64,000 bases of DNA from Amphiura filiformis. Its lineage: Eukaryota; Echinodermata; Ophiuroidea; Amphilepidida; Amphiuridae. The stretch lies in contig NC_092631.1 of NCBI RefSeq assembly GCF_039555335.1, positions 16,053,805 to 16,117,804 of the forward strand. The letters are read 5' to 3'. The first letter of the stretch is position 1. Every line of letters starts with the position of its first letter. Below the pieces are notes generated by a model. That model did no database searches and had not been told where the DNA came from. It saw nothing but the letters and a program-made list of their open reading frames with translations. The position numbers and the translations under genes were made by a program. Shown here piece after piece: positions 1-12,000 of the stretch.

Positions 1-330
1 AAGAGCTGTATTCATTTTTAAGCAAAGTTAAACAGTGATGGCGCTATTTATCTCAAATCTTGTTTGCATCTTTACAAGGGTTAGACACTTGTATAATTCG
101 TATTTTTACACACCATTGATGACATCATGTGTTTTGACCTGTAATAAATTACAGGTCAAAGGTTATCTTTGCCAGTTGAAAGATCGTTCCAGTTGCATTA
201 ATAATTGTTATATTGTATATAGGTTATATCAAGGTTCTGTCAGTGAGGAGATTGGTGAAGAATCAATTAAAAATGTTTGTTTGCATTTTACATTGTTTAA
301 TTGTGTGTAAATCAATGGTGTGGATTTAAC
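1..330. other. intergenic, no gene seen
   Basis: A short open frame at 35-310 has no recognisable protein features. Nothing else is supported here. The last nine bases (322-330, GGATTTAAC) are the left target-site copy of the MITE that follows. Confidence 0.5.
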
Positions 331-704
331 CAGAGGATGATTTAAGGAAGCCCCATCATGCACTGTAAAGTGTTATCACTAGAGTTTCAACTGCCACTTT
401 ACTTTTCAAATCCCATTGAACTCTGTGCAAAAGATGTTGTTTTAGAATTGCCCGTGTGTCATTATTAGTTGGTCGATTTCAGATCTAAAGTGATGTATGC
501 ATGAAGGATAATCCACACCTTCTGTAGATAACATAAAATGTGAAATCGACCAACCTTTAGAAGGCGTTTTTATTGTAAATATATCTGTCCAAATTCAAAT
601 TTAACCATGCACGTGTGTATGCAGTGGGCGGGCAGTGGTGTGTGTTCACTCACACAGCTGTGCTAACCGCAAGACTTGCTGGGAAGTGCTTAAATCATCC
701 TCTG
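331..704. mobile_element. MITE copy 1, TIR CAGAGGATGATTTAAG, 9-bp target duplication
   Basis: A 374-bp non-coding element begins with CAGAGGATGATTTAAG and ends with the exact inverse CTTAAATCATCCTCTG. It is flanked on both sides by GGATTTAAC (322-330 and 705-713), a perfect 9-bp direct repeat. No transposase is present, so it is a non-autonomous DNA transposon. A 9-bp duplication fits Mutator-like elements; the CAGAG-type end also resembles hAT, which makes 8 bp, so the superfamily is open. A second copy lies at 5205-5616. Confidence 0.85.
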
Positions 705-713
705 GGATTTAAC

Positions 714-1039
714 GTAGGTTTACAAAAAGGTATTAAAACATCATAAAAATTAGTAATATACAGCAAGGAAAATGGCAAACTACTTTTTATCCTATAAGAT
801 GAAAGGAATAACTCATTATTTGGCTAAATTAAATTTAAAATATATGTAAATAGCGCCCTCAATTTGTATACAAATAAACAATTTATTGAAAAAAAATTTC
901 CACAAGAAGGAAGAAAAGGATGAAAATTTGATAATGGAAAGAAAATCTAAGTTAAAATTAGCTAAATAATATGAGTGTATATCAGTGTGATAGCTGTTGG
1001 CAGCAAATGTAAATGTCTAAATTATGTGATGTTTTGTTG
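714..1039. other. AT-rich intergenic, no gene seen
   Basis: Plain AT-rich sequence with short A/T runs. No open frame or repeat structure that I can support. Confidence 0.4.
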
Positions 1040-3300
1040 GAATTATTAATAAATGATCACATCAAACAAACGTTCCCAAATGGCTGCCGTACTGTACAGA
1101 TCAAAAATCATTAAACATATTTTGACATCTTATGTGATGGAAATGGCACTACTTTCAACCTTAAATGTATAAGTAAAATATACAAACTGGTTAATTTTAG
1201 TCAATGTCTCAGCCACGCCTCGAAATATGAAAAAAAAAATCCAAGGGTCCTCCGGACCCTTGCCTTTGAAATTTCAAGGGTCCTCACCAATAGTCAAGGG
1301 TCCGACCCCGGAACCTTGCCTTTGAAATTTAAAGAGAGAGAATTAGCTACGGCGTTCACGATATGTGGATTATAGAAAATTGACAATCAGGGTTGAAAAC
1401 TTGATGAGAAATTAAAATAAAAGTGTACTCAGGGAGCTGGACGTATTATGTGAACCAGTGGAACAACAAAAATAGGATTTTCTGCTCTTTGCTTGGTTCA
1501 ATTTTTACGGGTCACGCGGACCCGTACCGTAGGAAATTTGCGGGTCCGCGCGCCTTCTTTCATGTGTATTTGACGCGCCTTATTTCGAGCACTGGTCTCA
1601 TCACCTGACTTTGAAATATTCAAAATGGCTGCCATTTGCACTGTACAGCTTAAAAATCATTAAAAAACACGTTTTGACATCTTTATATGATGCAAATGAC
1701 CGTTTTCGCCTAAAATGTCTCATGACTTGACCTTGAAATATTCAAAATGGCTGCTATTTTCATTGTGCAATGTTAAAAGTCAGTAAAAAAACACATTTTG
1801 ATATCTTTATGTGACGCAAATGACACATGTTCCCCTAAAACGTACAAGCAAAATATACAATCTGAATAATGTAAGTCAATGTCTAGTAGTCTCACCACGT
1901 GACATTGAAATATTCAAAATGGCTTCCATTTCCACTTTACAGGTTAAAAATCATTAAAAAACGCTATCTCTTCAAAAGCGTTTTTAAAAGACATAAAGGC
2001 ATTTTTATTAATTTCGTATTTCAAGCGTTAATGCCCGCTGTATTAGAACTGCTTTACTTGCATTAAATGCGTATTAGTAAATAGTAATAAAATCAAAATC
2101 AAAACCAAGCAAGTTGTGTTTTTATTTCTAAACTGGGCATATTTTTAAGCAAAGCAGTTACGAAGTAAATCTAGCAAGACCGAAATTAGAAGCTTTTTAC
2201 AAAGTCATGCCAAATATAAGGGGCCCCGCCGAAGCGGTCGCCCTAAAATGTCAAAATATATTTTTAATGTTTTTAACCTGTAGGATGCAAATTGAAGCTA
2301 TTTTGAAGATTTCAAGGTCAAGTGATGAGACGTTGACTGAAATTAATCCGTTTGTATATTTTGCTGATACATTTTAGGCGAACATGGTGCCATGCGTCAC
2401 ATAAAGATGTCAAATCATGTTTTTAATGATTTTTAACCTGTACATTGACACATTGATGAGATATTAACTGAAATTAATCAGTTTGTATCTTTTGCTTTTG
2501 ATAAATGGCATGTTTGTACTTATTATTGTATATATACTTACAGTTTAAGCAAAATGATGCCATTTGCGTCACATAAAGGTATAAAAACATGTTTGTTAAT
2601 GATTTTTAACATGTGTAGTGGAAATTGAACCCATTTTGAATATTTCAATGTCACGTGGTGAGACTAGACATTGACTTACATTATTCAGATTGTATATTTT
2701 GTTTGTACATTTTATGTGAACATGGTGCCATTTGCGTCACATAAAGCTGTTAAAATATGGAGGTTTTTTTATTGAATTTTAACATGTAAAGTGCAAATGG
2801 CAGCCATTTTTAATATTTCAAGATCCGGTGATGAGACATTGACAGAAGCTTTGGTGTGTTTATTTTGCTTATACATTTTATACGAAAATGGTGCCATTTG
2901 CATCATAAAGATGTCAAAACGTGTTTTTGTTAATGATTTTTTAACTTCAGTGCAAATGGCAGCCATTTTGAATATTTCAAAGTCAAGTGATGAGACATTG
3001 GCTGAAATTAATCAGTTTGTATATTTTGTTTATACATTTAAGGTTGAAATTTCCATCACATAAGATGTCAAAATATTTTATTTAATAATGTTTAACCTGT
3101 ACAGTACAAATGGCAGCCATTTTGAATATTTCAAGGTCAGGTAATAAGACATTGACTGAAATTAATAAGTTTGTGTATATTTTGCTTACATCTAGATACA
3201 TTTTAGGCAACAATTTAGACATTTGCTTCACATAAAGATGCCAAAACAAGTTTTTATGATTTCTTGTACACTTGGTGATTTTGGGCACCATCTTGGATTT
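1040..3300. repeat. head-to-head array of ~170-bp degenerate repeats
   Basis: A diverged unit contains the word AATATTCAAAATGGCTGCC, then CTGTACAGGTTAAAAATCAT, then a block ending TCAATGTCTCATCACCTGAC. About four copies run in plus orientation (about 1070-1975). Several more run in the opposite orientation (about 2240-3260, visible as GGCAGCCATTTTGAATATT). An unrelated spacer (~1975-2240) lies between. A GC-richer patch at 1240-1340 carries repeated AAGGGTCC words. Short open frames in both strands are by-products of the repeat. No coding signal. Confidence 0.75.
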
Positions 3301-3487
3301 AAGGAAAAAAATGAGGTGGCCCCTGGGCTTATTTTATTTGAATTATCCCAAGTAACATTATGTGCCAAGTTTGGTTCTGGTAGGAAATTGCAGTAGTTTT
3401 TTCCTGTTGCAATTATTAGTTCAGAGTTAATCTTCAGTTGATTTGACTGGTATATAGTGGTAGTCTCCACATTGCGATAACTTTGTA

Positions 3488-3518
<31 letters not shown>

Positions 3519-3884
3519 TCAAAATGTTAACTATATTTATGTGTACACTTTGATGAATCATTTCTCGATTCTATTTTCTGTTTTTTGGCATATAACGTAT
3601 TAAACCTAGGCCTAATTATTATTATTTTTCTAACCATCCTCTTTTCTGTACTTCAAATTTGTAGTAAAACGTCTGTGTTCTTCATTAATTAATAATAACA
3701 ATAATTTTTTATAATAATTGCCGTCAAAACTCGATAGTTAACATAATGTGCTTACTATCGAGCGCTATTAAAACATGCAAACACGAAGAGCCCCATTCAC
3801 AAAAGTGTAAAGGGTTTTGAGCAATCGTCGATGCACATAGTTAATATACGAACAAGTGAACCTGCACATGTGTGTCTTAACCCC
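3301..3884. other. intergenic with a (GATT)n microsatellite
   Basis: A short ATTG/GATT run at about 3489-3520 is the only clear feature. The rest is AT-rich with no gene. A run at 3885-3920 (TTAGCTCAGTTGGTAAAGCG) resembles the 5' half of a tRNA (D-arm and A box) but has no matching 3' half. Confidence 0.5.
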
Positions 3885-4204
3885 ATTAGCTCAGTTGGTA
3901 AAGCGCCGGACTTTGGTACAATTTCATGTTTTCAAAAGCGCTCGATAGAAAGCACATATGCTAAGTATCGAGATTTTTACGGTATATAAAAATAAAATCT
4001 TTATAGCCCGACCAACGAAATAATGATCGACTCTATCGAAACAAACAATACAACTTACTGAAATACGTGTTTAAACACGTAGATCTGCTTCCGTTTATCC
4101 ATGCACCACTGCCGCCATCGTCCATCACCATAAGCGTGTATATTGTACCGTTGCCGCTGGTAAATTATTAAACTATAATACGTAACCATGATTGTTGTTC
4201 ATGA

Positions 4205-4277
4205 GCCCGGTTAGCTCAGTCGGTAGAGCATCAGACTTTTAATCTGAGGGCCAAGGGTTCGAGTCCCTTACCGGGCG
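4205..4277 (+). tRNA. tRNA-Lys (anticodon TTT), copy 1
   Basis: A 73-nt tRNA with a complete cloverleaf. The acceptor arm GCCCGGT (4205-4211) pairs exactly with ACCGGGC (4270-4276). The D-arm and A box read TAGCTCAGTCGGTAGAGC. The anticodon stem TCAGA/TCTGA encloses loop CTTTTAA with anticodon TTT. The T-arm contains the B box GGTTCGAGTCC. No intron. A run of T follows at about 4281, as expected for a polymerase III terminator. The ~130 bp upstream is shared with copy 2. Confidence 0.96.
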
Positions 4278-5204
4278 CAATTTTTTTTCTTTAAATGCTT
4301 TATTGCATTTTTATTGTAAGAAAAATAAAATTATCAACAAATCACAAAAGAATCATCAACAGCATGCTACGCATTTTAAGATGATTACAGCATGGTAGGA
4401 AATTCAAAGTATAGGGCCTATGAATGTATATGATTTATCAATCATGATGGAGTAATCATGCAGCCATACTACACAGTGTCATCGCCCCGATATCTTCATG
4501 GCAGAAATCGTCATGGTAGATTGAATCCACCGCCACGCATGGCCATTATACATATCGACCTGTTTAATAGTTCAGTCGCATAATAGGCTGAAGGACATCT
4601 GACTAAGGCTACTGACAATAGCCCCGATTAGCTCGGTGACTAACCTCGCTGTGTGTCAGTCAAGCATGGTATGCCATAGGTCATATTCTTTTAGACAACC
4701 TTCACGATTGGCCTATACACTGCGCTATATAATTCGGCACATATAAATCAGAATTATTGCGGAATTACTGTCAGTTTTTGACTCAAGACGCAAGCTACTG
4801 TCTCAAAGCGCACGCAACCGACTATCATATCTGTTCAAAATATATATTCATGTGCAAGGAACCACATCTGGTTTCTTTATACGAAATCATTTAGGGGAGA
4901 TATTCATCATTTTCTACACCGGTATCCAAAGATTTTCTTCTCATATCAAACTCGTGCATAGCAAATTCACGTGTATCGATCCCGGGTATTTATTTTAGTA
5001 TCCCTGCTGTACCAAGTAATTATTTGCCAGGCGATGTCGGTGTGTACTAGCACATGGCGTTACGTAGAATTATCATAAGTCAGTGCAAAATTTGCTACGC
5101 TGGTTTTTTTGCACCCTTATACCCTATATAGGTAACAAGACCTGAGCTGGTTCCATTTTTTTCGAATGTGTCTTCGGCTATATTTAGCCTTTTTAAGCCG
5201 TATT
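4278..5204. other. spacer between tRNA and MITE copy 2
   Basis: No open frame. A fragment near 4622 (CCGATTAGCTCGGTGACTAA) faintly resembles a tRNA D-arm and may be a decayed tRNA relative. Otherwise I see nothing. Confidence 0.4.
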
Positions 5205-5616
5205 CAGAGGATGATTTAAGGAAGCCCCATCATGCACTGCAAAAGTGTTATCACTAGAGTTTCAACTGCCACTTTACTTTTCAAATCCCATTGAACTCTG
5301 TGCCCCGACTCTGTGCAAAACATGTTGTTTTAGAATTGTGCGTGTGTCATTATTACTTGGTCGATTTCAGAACAAAAGTGATGTGTGTTTAAAGGATATT
5401 TCACACCTTCTGTAGATAACATAAAATGTGAAATCGACTAGCATCTTCACAACGTTTTTTATGTAAATATAACTGTACAAATTCAAATTAAACGATGCAC
5501 GTGCAGTACGTCTATATGCAGTGGGCGAGTAGTGGTGTCATGTTCGCTCACACAGCTATGCTAACCGCAAGTAACATAGTCAGTGGAATGTTGGGAAGTG
5601 CTTAAATCATCCTCTT
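5205..5616. mobile_element. MITE copy 2, same family as 331-704
   Basis: It opens with CAGAGGATGATTTAAG and closes with CTTAAATCATCCTCT. The interior follows copy 1 closely through the GAAATCGAC block and the ACACAGCT block, with small insertions that make it about 40 bp longer. No clear target duplication remains, so it is probably older than copy 1. Confidence 0.8.
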
Positions 5617-5960
5617 GTCCTGAAAGCGCACAAAGTCATATATTTTTCTCAATGATTATTTATACTTTTGGTTGTCAAAATCCACTAAGAACATGATAAT
5701 TAGTATCATTTTCTAGAATCCAAGATGGCTGCCAAATCCAAAGTGGGACACAAACCTGGGTATGAGATATTAGGAATTATTTCCTAGCCGCTTAACCGCA
5801 GGGTTGATGGGTCTCCGTGAACAAAAACGTGTTTATTTGCATCTGCTTCCGTTTATCGATGCACCACTGCCGCCATCGACCATCACCATTCCCTGTAAGC
5901 GTGTATATTATATCGTTGCCGCTGGTTATTATTAAATTATAATACCACCGTTATTCATGA

Positions 5961-6033
5961 GCCCGGTTAGCTCAGTCGGTAGAGCATCAGACTTTTAATC
6001 TGAGGGCCAAGGGTTCGAGTCCCTTACCGGGCG
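5961..6033 (+). tRNA. tRNA-Lys (anticodon TTT), copy 2
   Basis: Identical over 73 nt to the tRNA at 4205-4277, with the same acceptor, anticodon and T-arm. The upstream ~130 bp is also shared (CATCTGCTTCCGTTTATC, ACCACTGCCGCCATCG, GTTGCCGCTGGT), so the pair arose by a short segmental duplication that carried the 5' flank. Confidence 0.96.
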
Positions 6034-6140
6034 CAACTTTTATGCACTAAGAGGCTTGTTCTGTTGCAATTATTTCCGATTACTGATTTTGTCACGCAAT
6101 TTGATGGAGTTTTAACACTATTTTTTTTTATAGTAGGTCT

Positions 6141-6202
6141 ATCCTTTCAGTCTGTAGAGCATCACTCTAAGGATCGAGAATTCGAGTCCCTTATCGGGCG
6201 CA
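6141..6202 (+). pseudogene. decayed tRNA-Lys-like fragment
   Basis: It keeps TCAGTCTGTAGAGCATCA and the T-arm and acceptor end TTCGAGTCCCTTATCGGGCG of the neighbouring tRNA-Lys genes. The 5' acceptor and a proper anticodon arm are lost. It cannot fold as a tRNA and is a relic of the local tRNA duplication. Confidence 0.7.
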
Positions 6203-6424
6203 AATTTTGATATTGTTAATTTATAGTAGCTAGCCTATGTCTACCCTTGTTTTGTTTTTTTCACCTTCAAATAATTATTACAGAGTAAAGCAAAATCATA
6301 TGGTAGGAGACCAAACAGAGCAGAGCTCGACAATTTTTGGCCACCCTTTACAATATTAAGTTAAACATTCAGGACGAAACACAATCAAAATTATTGATGT
6401 TTATTTTCTACAGTCCATGATTTT

Positions 6425-6469
6425 AGGCTCAGTCGGTAGATCATCTGAGGACGGTCCCTACCGGGCGCT
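6425..6469 (+). pseudogene. second decayed tRNA-Lys-like fragment
   Basis: GGCTCAGTCGGTAGATCATC is joined directly to GTCCCTACCGGGCGC. The anticodon arm and most of the T-arm are deleted. It is the third generation of decay in this small tRNA cluster. Confidence 0.6.
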
Positions 6470-6552
6470 AAGTTTTGTGCGCGTAGAACCTTCTGAAATT
6501 TGACTGTATAGCGCTGAATGAATTTCTTAAATAGTTATTTGCTACAATTGAT

Positions 6553-6700
<148 letters not shown>

Positions 6701-6777
6701 TTATTATTAGTGTTATTATCATTAGTGTTATTGTCATTATTATTATTATTATTGTAGTAGTAGGCCCTATAGTATTT

Positions 6778-6816
<39 letters not shown>

Positions 6817-6829
6817 ATAATAATTATTA

Positions 6830-6901
<72 letters not shown>

Positions 6902-6962
6902 TTTACTATTAATATTATTAATTATTATTATTATTATTATTATTAATTAATTATTATTATTA

Positions 6963-6994
<32 letters not shown>

Positions 6995-7024
6995 ATTATT
7001 ATTATTATCATTAGTGTCATTATT

Positions 7025-7088
<64 letters not shown>

Positions 7089-7110
7089 GTGTTATTATTA
7101 TCAATATTAA
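6701..7110. repeat. (ATT)n/(TAA)n compound microsatellite
   Basis: Long ATT runs alternate with TAA runs, so the tract can fold back on itself (for example around 6778-6830). Open frames through it are artefacts. Confidence 0.92.
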
Positions 7111-9044
7111 TATTAAGCACATGCTGCTATAGCAAACCCATCCATGAACATGATGAAGTGAAACTATGGATATCAAATCTCAACAAAATCACCCTTTCAA
7201 TCAACGACATAATGATGATCATTCTGAACATTATAAAAGTAAAAATCCAAAACTGGACAAGGCTGCGAACACGTTTTATCTTATTATACATGTACTTTTA
7301 AAAGTGTGTTTTTAGCAACACTCCTTTTAAAAGGATTTCTTTTTGCATTTTTATTAAAACCACAATATTTGTTCCGTGTCAATGAGCTTGAAAGAGTTCT
7401 TTTCTTTGGCTCATTACGTGACAATACCTCTTAAGGTCACCAATACAACTGTACTACATGTACATAAGAGTGTTAGATGTGATTGTGTCGTCGTGAATTC
7501 AGTGTTAAATAAAATACAGTTTTAAGTCTTTCGTAAAAGAATGCATAGGAAATATATTTTGAAGGATTACATGAGATTAAGAGGAAACTGGTTTACATAT
7601 TACTAGTAGTAGTAGTACAGAGGTACGTATGTTCAAAAGTTTGTAACTTATTACTAATGGACAATTGTGTTACTCCAGTACTCCTAAATAATTACTCAGT
7701 CAACTTAAAGTTGATGCCAATGGGTCCTATATTTGGCATGCTTTACAATAACATGTATAGGCCTAAAACAACACGGTGCGCTCCCGGGATGCGCTAATAA
7801 TATTTTACTTAGCCAATTTCCTTTACGGTTTCTAAACCAAACAAAAGAACATACTAATAAGTATACATATTAACCGCAGCTTCAATCTCTCTAAACTTAA
7901 AGTGATTATACCTCTGTATAACACAATTCTTATCCTTTGGTCTACCATTGTCATGATTGTACAAAACTTTATATAACGTAGGTCTACGTGTCAGATATAG
8001 CAGAAAGCTCCAATATCTGTGGTATAATACTCTGAATCTGGCCAACAATAATTTTCAACGGGAGAGCATTTTATTTTTATGATAGGGATAAGTTAAACCA
8101 ACAATGTGGTCCAATTTTCTGTTATTCTAAGAATTGTTTTTCAGCCAACTACAGGATTTAACCATGTGGTGACAAATGTGAAGAAAAACATGATTAGCTT
8201 TCAAATAATCGCATGTTTTTAGTTTCATTAGTTTGATGTTTTTAATATTATACATGTTATTACTGTAGTTTCGTTATTTTGAAGAATATAGTTTCATTAT
8301 TTATACAGATCATACTAAATAATACCCCCTGATAATCTCGCTCAACATGGCTCAATATCTAACAACCAATAAGGAGCGTAAATCACTGACTAATAATTAA
8401 CTATGCTAACGAAGTTCAGTTCGGTGATAATTTAATCATTAACCCTTAACAACTCAATCCTGTATCAATTTGCATAATTAAGTTAATAAGCCAATTAGCT
8501 CTTTGTCATTCGTAATCAGTGCTGTATTGTTGTAATTAATAATATTGCAGTGTCAGCAATATGTATCATCATGATTGCCTAATTAATGTAATTATTAATA
8601 CACAACAACGCGTCATAATAAAGAGGGCGGAGTTGGTAAAATATAATTAATGGGATGTACTAATTTGCGTTTTCTTAAACAAAGGGCGTGCCCTGGTAAA
8701 AGCTTGGAAGCAGCTTGGTGCTGGTAGAATATGCTAATTAGGAGTGACTTATTGCATTATCATTGCTGCTATCCCCGGGCTGCTATTATTTGAACGATGA
8801 TGTCTATATTCTACACGTGCATTTAGATACAGGAGACTTACAGGCTATCTGCAAGCTTAATGTTTACATTCATTTTCATCATTGATTTGCGAAGTTGGAT
8901 GACAAAATATTATTAGATATCAATAAATTTATCAAGATATAAATAAGTCTACCACTATATAATATTACCCTGGTATATGGTATACGTACTCCATGCACTA
9001 GTACCAGCCCAGGGCTTAAGGCTCCAACGTTAGCCTGCATTTTG
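7111..9044. other. upstream flank of F-box gene A, no gene seen
   Basis: AT-rich sequence without a supported gene. A TATA-like stretch (TATATAATATTA, near 8957) lies about 90 bp before the first candidate coding exon of gene A. It could be promoter-related, but nothing proves it. Confidence 0.35.
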
Positions 9045-12000
9045 ATGGCACGGTTGGCGGCAAATACAGTGATGGAAATATGCTCAAAAATACGCTATGG
9101 TTTATCATGTATTGGCAGTATTGTATTCCCGTTTTGTTCACAGACTAGTGTGACTGATGACCTGAAACAATGCGAGGATACCAAATACAAACAAAGGGTA
9201 AGTGCTTTGATCTTTTCTTCTTTTATTTTATACCCTTATTTGTTTTGTTTTGTTTTTCCCTTTTTTTTCAGAGGAAAACACGTATTATGTAACGTGTTTA
9301 ATGTACAAGGTGTCCCATAAAAAATGTAACATGTCGAAAATGAACGATGGTACGACAAAACACCCATTTTCAGCACATTAATTTATCTGTCTTTCTTGTA
9401 ATTGTCCGCGAAGTTTGTACTTCGTATCTGTAAATTTAAAGCAATTTTAAGTGACTGACCATCAAAATATCGTCGAACGTAAGTTGAACACATGCGCCCA
9501 GCTTTGTTTTCATGTTTTTTCTTATTACTTTTTATTTTTCTCTTATTTATTTTCATAGTAGACCTTATTGCACTAACCATGTTAACAAATTAAATATTGC
9601 ACATCTGAAAATAATTTAGTTTTAGAGCTTCTTCTTAATCACAAGGCCACAAAAAATTACTAAAAACGCAACGTTTGCACAGTATTTTTTTGTGAACATG
9701 AGAGCACATCAGACATCGAATTGCATTCTGAATACAAAGAATGTCCGTCTGATATCAAATAAATTTGACGTTTTGAAATTGGCGATATAATATAAGCCTA
9801 CCTTTTGTGGCAACTTATAAAAAATTGATTTTTTTTAAATATTTTATTTTATTTTATTTTTCATATTTATAAAATTTAACAAACATTTATAAATCTAATG
9901 ATATGTACTTAAAGTGCACAGTAAAAAATATTTTAAACAACTGTTTATAATTTTTAAACAGCACTGTTTACGCCGGTCACTCTAACAACTTCTGTTCAAA
10001 GATCAGCACTCGACCAGCCTCTTGGCGAGCCTCGCGAGGCGACTCCGAGCCCCGAGTCCTGTTTATTTTCGTGAAATATTTGAGTTAACTTGAAATTCAT
10101 CTAAGTAAAAAACGAACTGCTTTTAATGCCTCAGTTGCAAGGTACGAGAACTCGGGAAGCTGGCCCTGTATGACTACCACTGACTACGATGGTTTATTGT
10201 GGTATGGCTATGGTGTGCGCTTCTTAGCTGCACTGAAGTTGCTGATTGTTGCTCAATGGCATGGTGTGTCTTGAGCCACAGTTGTCACGAATTCCTGCAA
10301 AGTGTGCCGATGCTTATGGGATTATTATGCGCACTTTAAAATTTTAAAATCACTTTAAAATCATAATTAGGGGTAGAATTAATATTAGTGTTAGGTTTTA
10401 AGATAATTGACCTTTTGGCTATACGTTAGGGTCGCGATCGCTATCACTATTCTGATGTTTTTTTCTGATTTTATATCTTTCAGGCACATGGACTTGCGAA
10501 GATGAATGAAACGTTATGCACTCCATCGTCTCTCAACCAAACCCGCAATGGCGCCCTCAATGGCATCGATAATTGCAGTTTTTCCATGTCAGATGAAGGT
10601 TTCATTGACTGTCTTACTGACGATGCTTTACTTACTGTGTTCTCGTTCTTGTCCCTCGTTGACAGAGGAAGAGTAGCCAGGTACGCCAATTAGAGTCACG
10701 CGGTAGCATGACCAGCAAGTTTTTAAAAAACGACTGATAAAGAAGAATAAGAAGATGCACCGCGGGACTATATTTACACGAAACAAAACGCTATTGTTCT
10801 ATGATATTTTTCGCTGGGTACAAAATATATCTAAAACCATGCTAAATCGTATTTACTATCCAAAGTGTAATATTTTAACAACTCATTAATTCAAAAAGTT
10901 ACACCAATCATACAGTCAATCCGATTGTTTGATAATAAATAAACATTCTTGCTTTATTTCACGCGGTATTTCATAGCCAAAATTAGTGGAAAATCATAGC
11001 TAATCATACTGATATCCACAATCTTTCGTCACTGCTACAGCCATACATGGCTGTCACTGTCGCACTACTTTTTGAGATTCACTTTCAAATATACCCTAGT
11101 ATATTCCTGGATACCCTACATACAAATTCTGGATCCCATTCGCCAAAAAATCAAGTTTTTCGCAATTCTTTTATTCTTTCCGGACCACAGCATACATTCA
11201 TATTAATAAATACTCCACTTTCACACGTCGTTATAACGGCTCGTCCCCGTGGCGAAGCGGTTAAGGTCCTGGACTTCTAATCCATTTATGAATTTTTGCT
11301 CAGGTTCGAAACTTCCCACCACTTTTTTTTCTTAATGTTTTATTAACCAATGTATTGTCATAAATCAAGAATAACACCATCTCGAACATCCATTGCTATT
11401 ATGATATTTTTTTTTCATCAAACAAACATGTCTGATTTTTTATTCTCATCTAGGCCTAGGCCTAGGCCTACTTTCACCATCCAGATGCTTTCACCATGCC
11501 TGATCGACTATCATGACATCTTCGTTATTTAAAACACATTTATCATTGGCTCTGTTCACAGTTCAATCTGAAATTATATTTGCAATAAATATTATAAATT
11601 GTCACAAATTAAAATCACAAACCGCGAAAGATCGCCAACAACTGCCGCTGAATATTGATATCAAACTAGATTTCACCGCAGGGCTATAAAGAACCACAAA
11701 CCACGACATTTGGATATCCAACTAGATAGCCCAGCACGGCCCTGATTTGGTAAAACGATCTAACTTGAAATTTGGACATTTTGAGATAAATCCATATCTT
11801 GGGTAATGTGAGGGTGCTCTTTCCATTGGTGATATCCTCAAATCACCACCGTGCTTCATTTTGAAGATAGCAGAACCTATCTTGACACTTTTTTGTCACT
11901 TTCCGTGTATTTAATATGGTAAAATGACCTATCTCAAAGTTAGATCATTTTACCGCATTAGCCAAGACCCTAGGGAGCGCCAGACAAAGCCTAACACATT

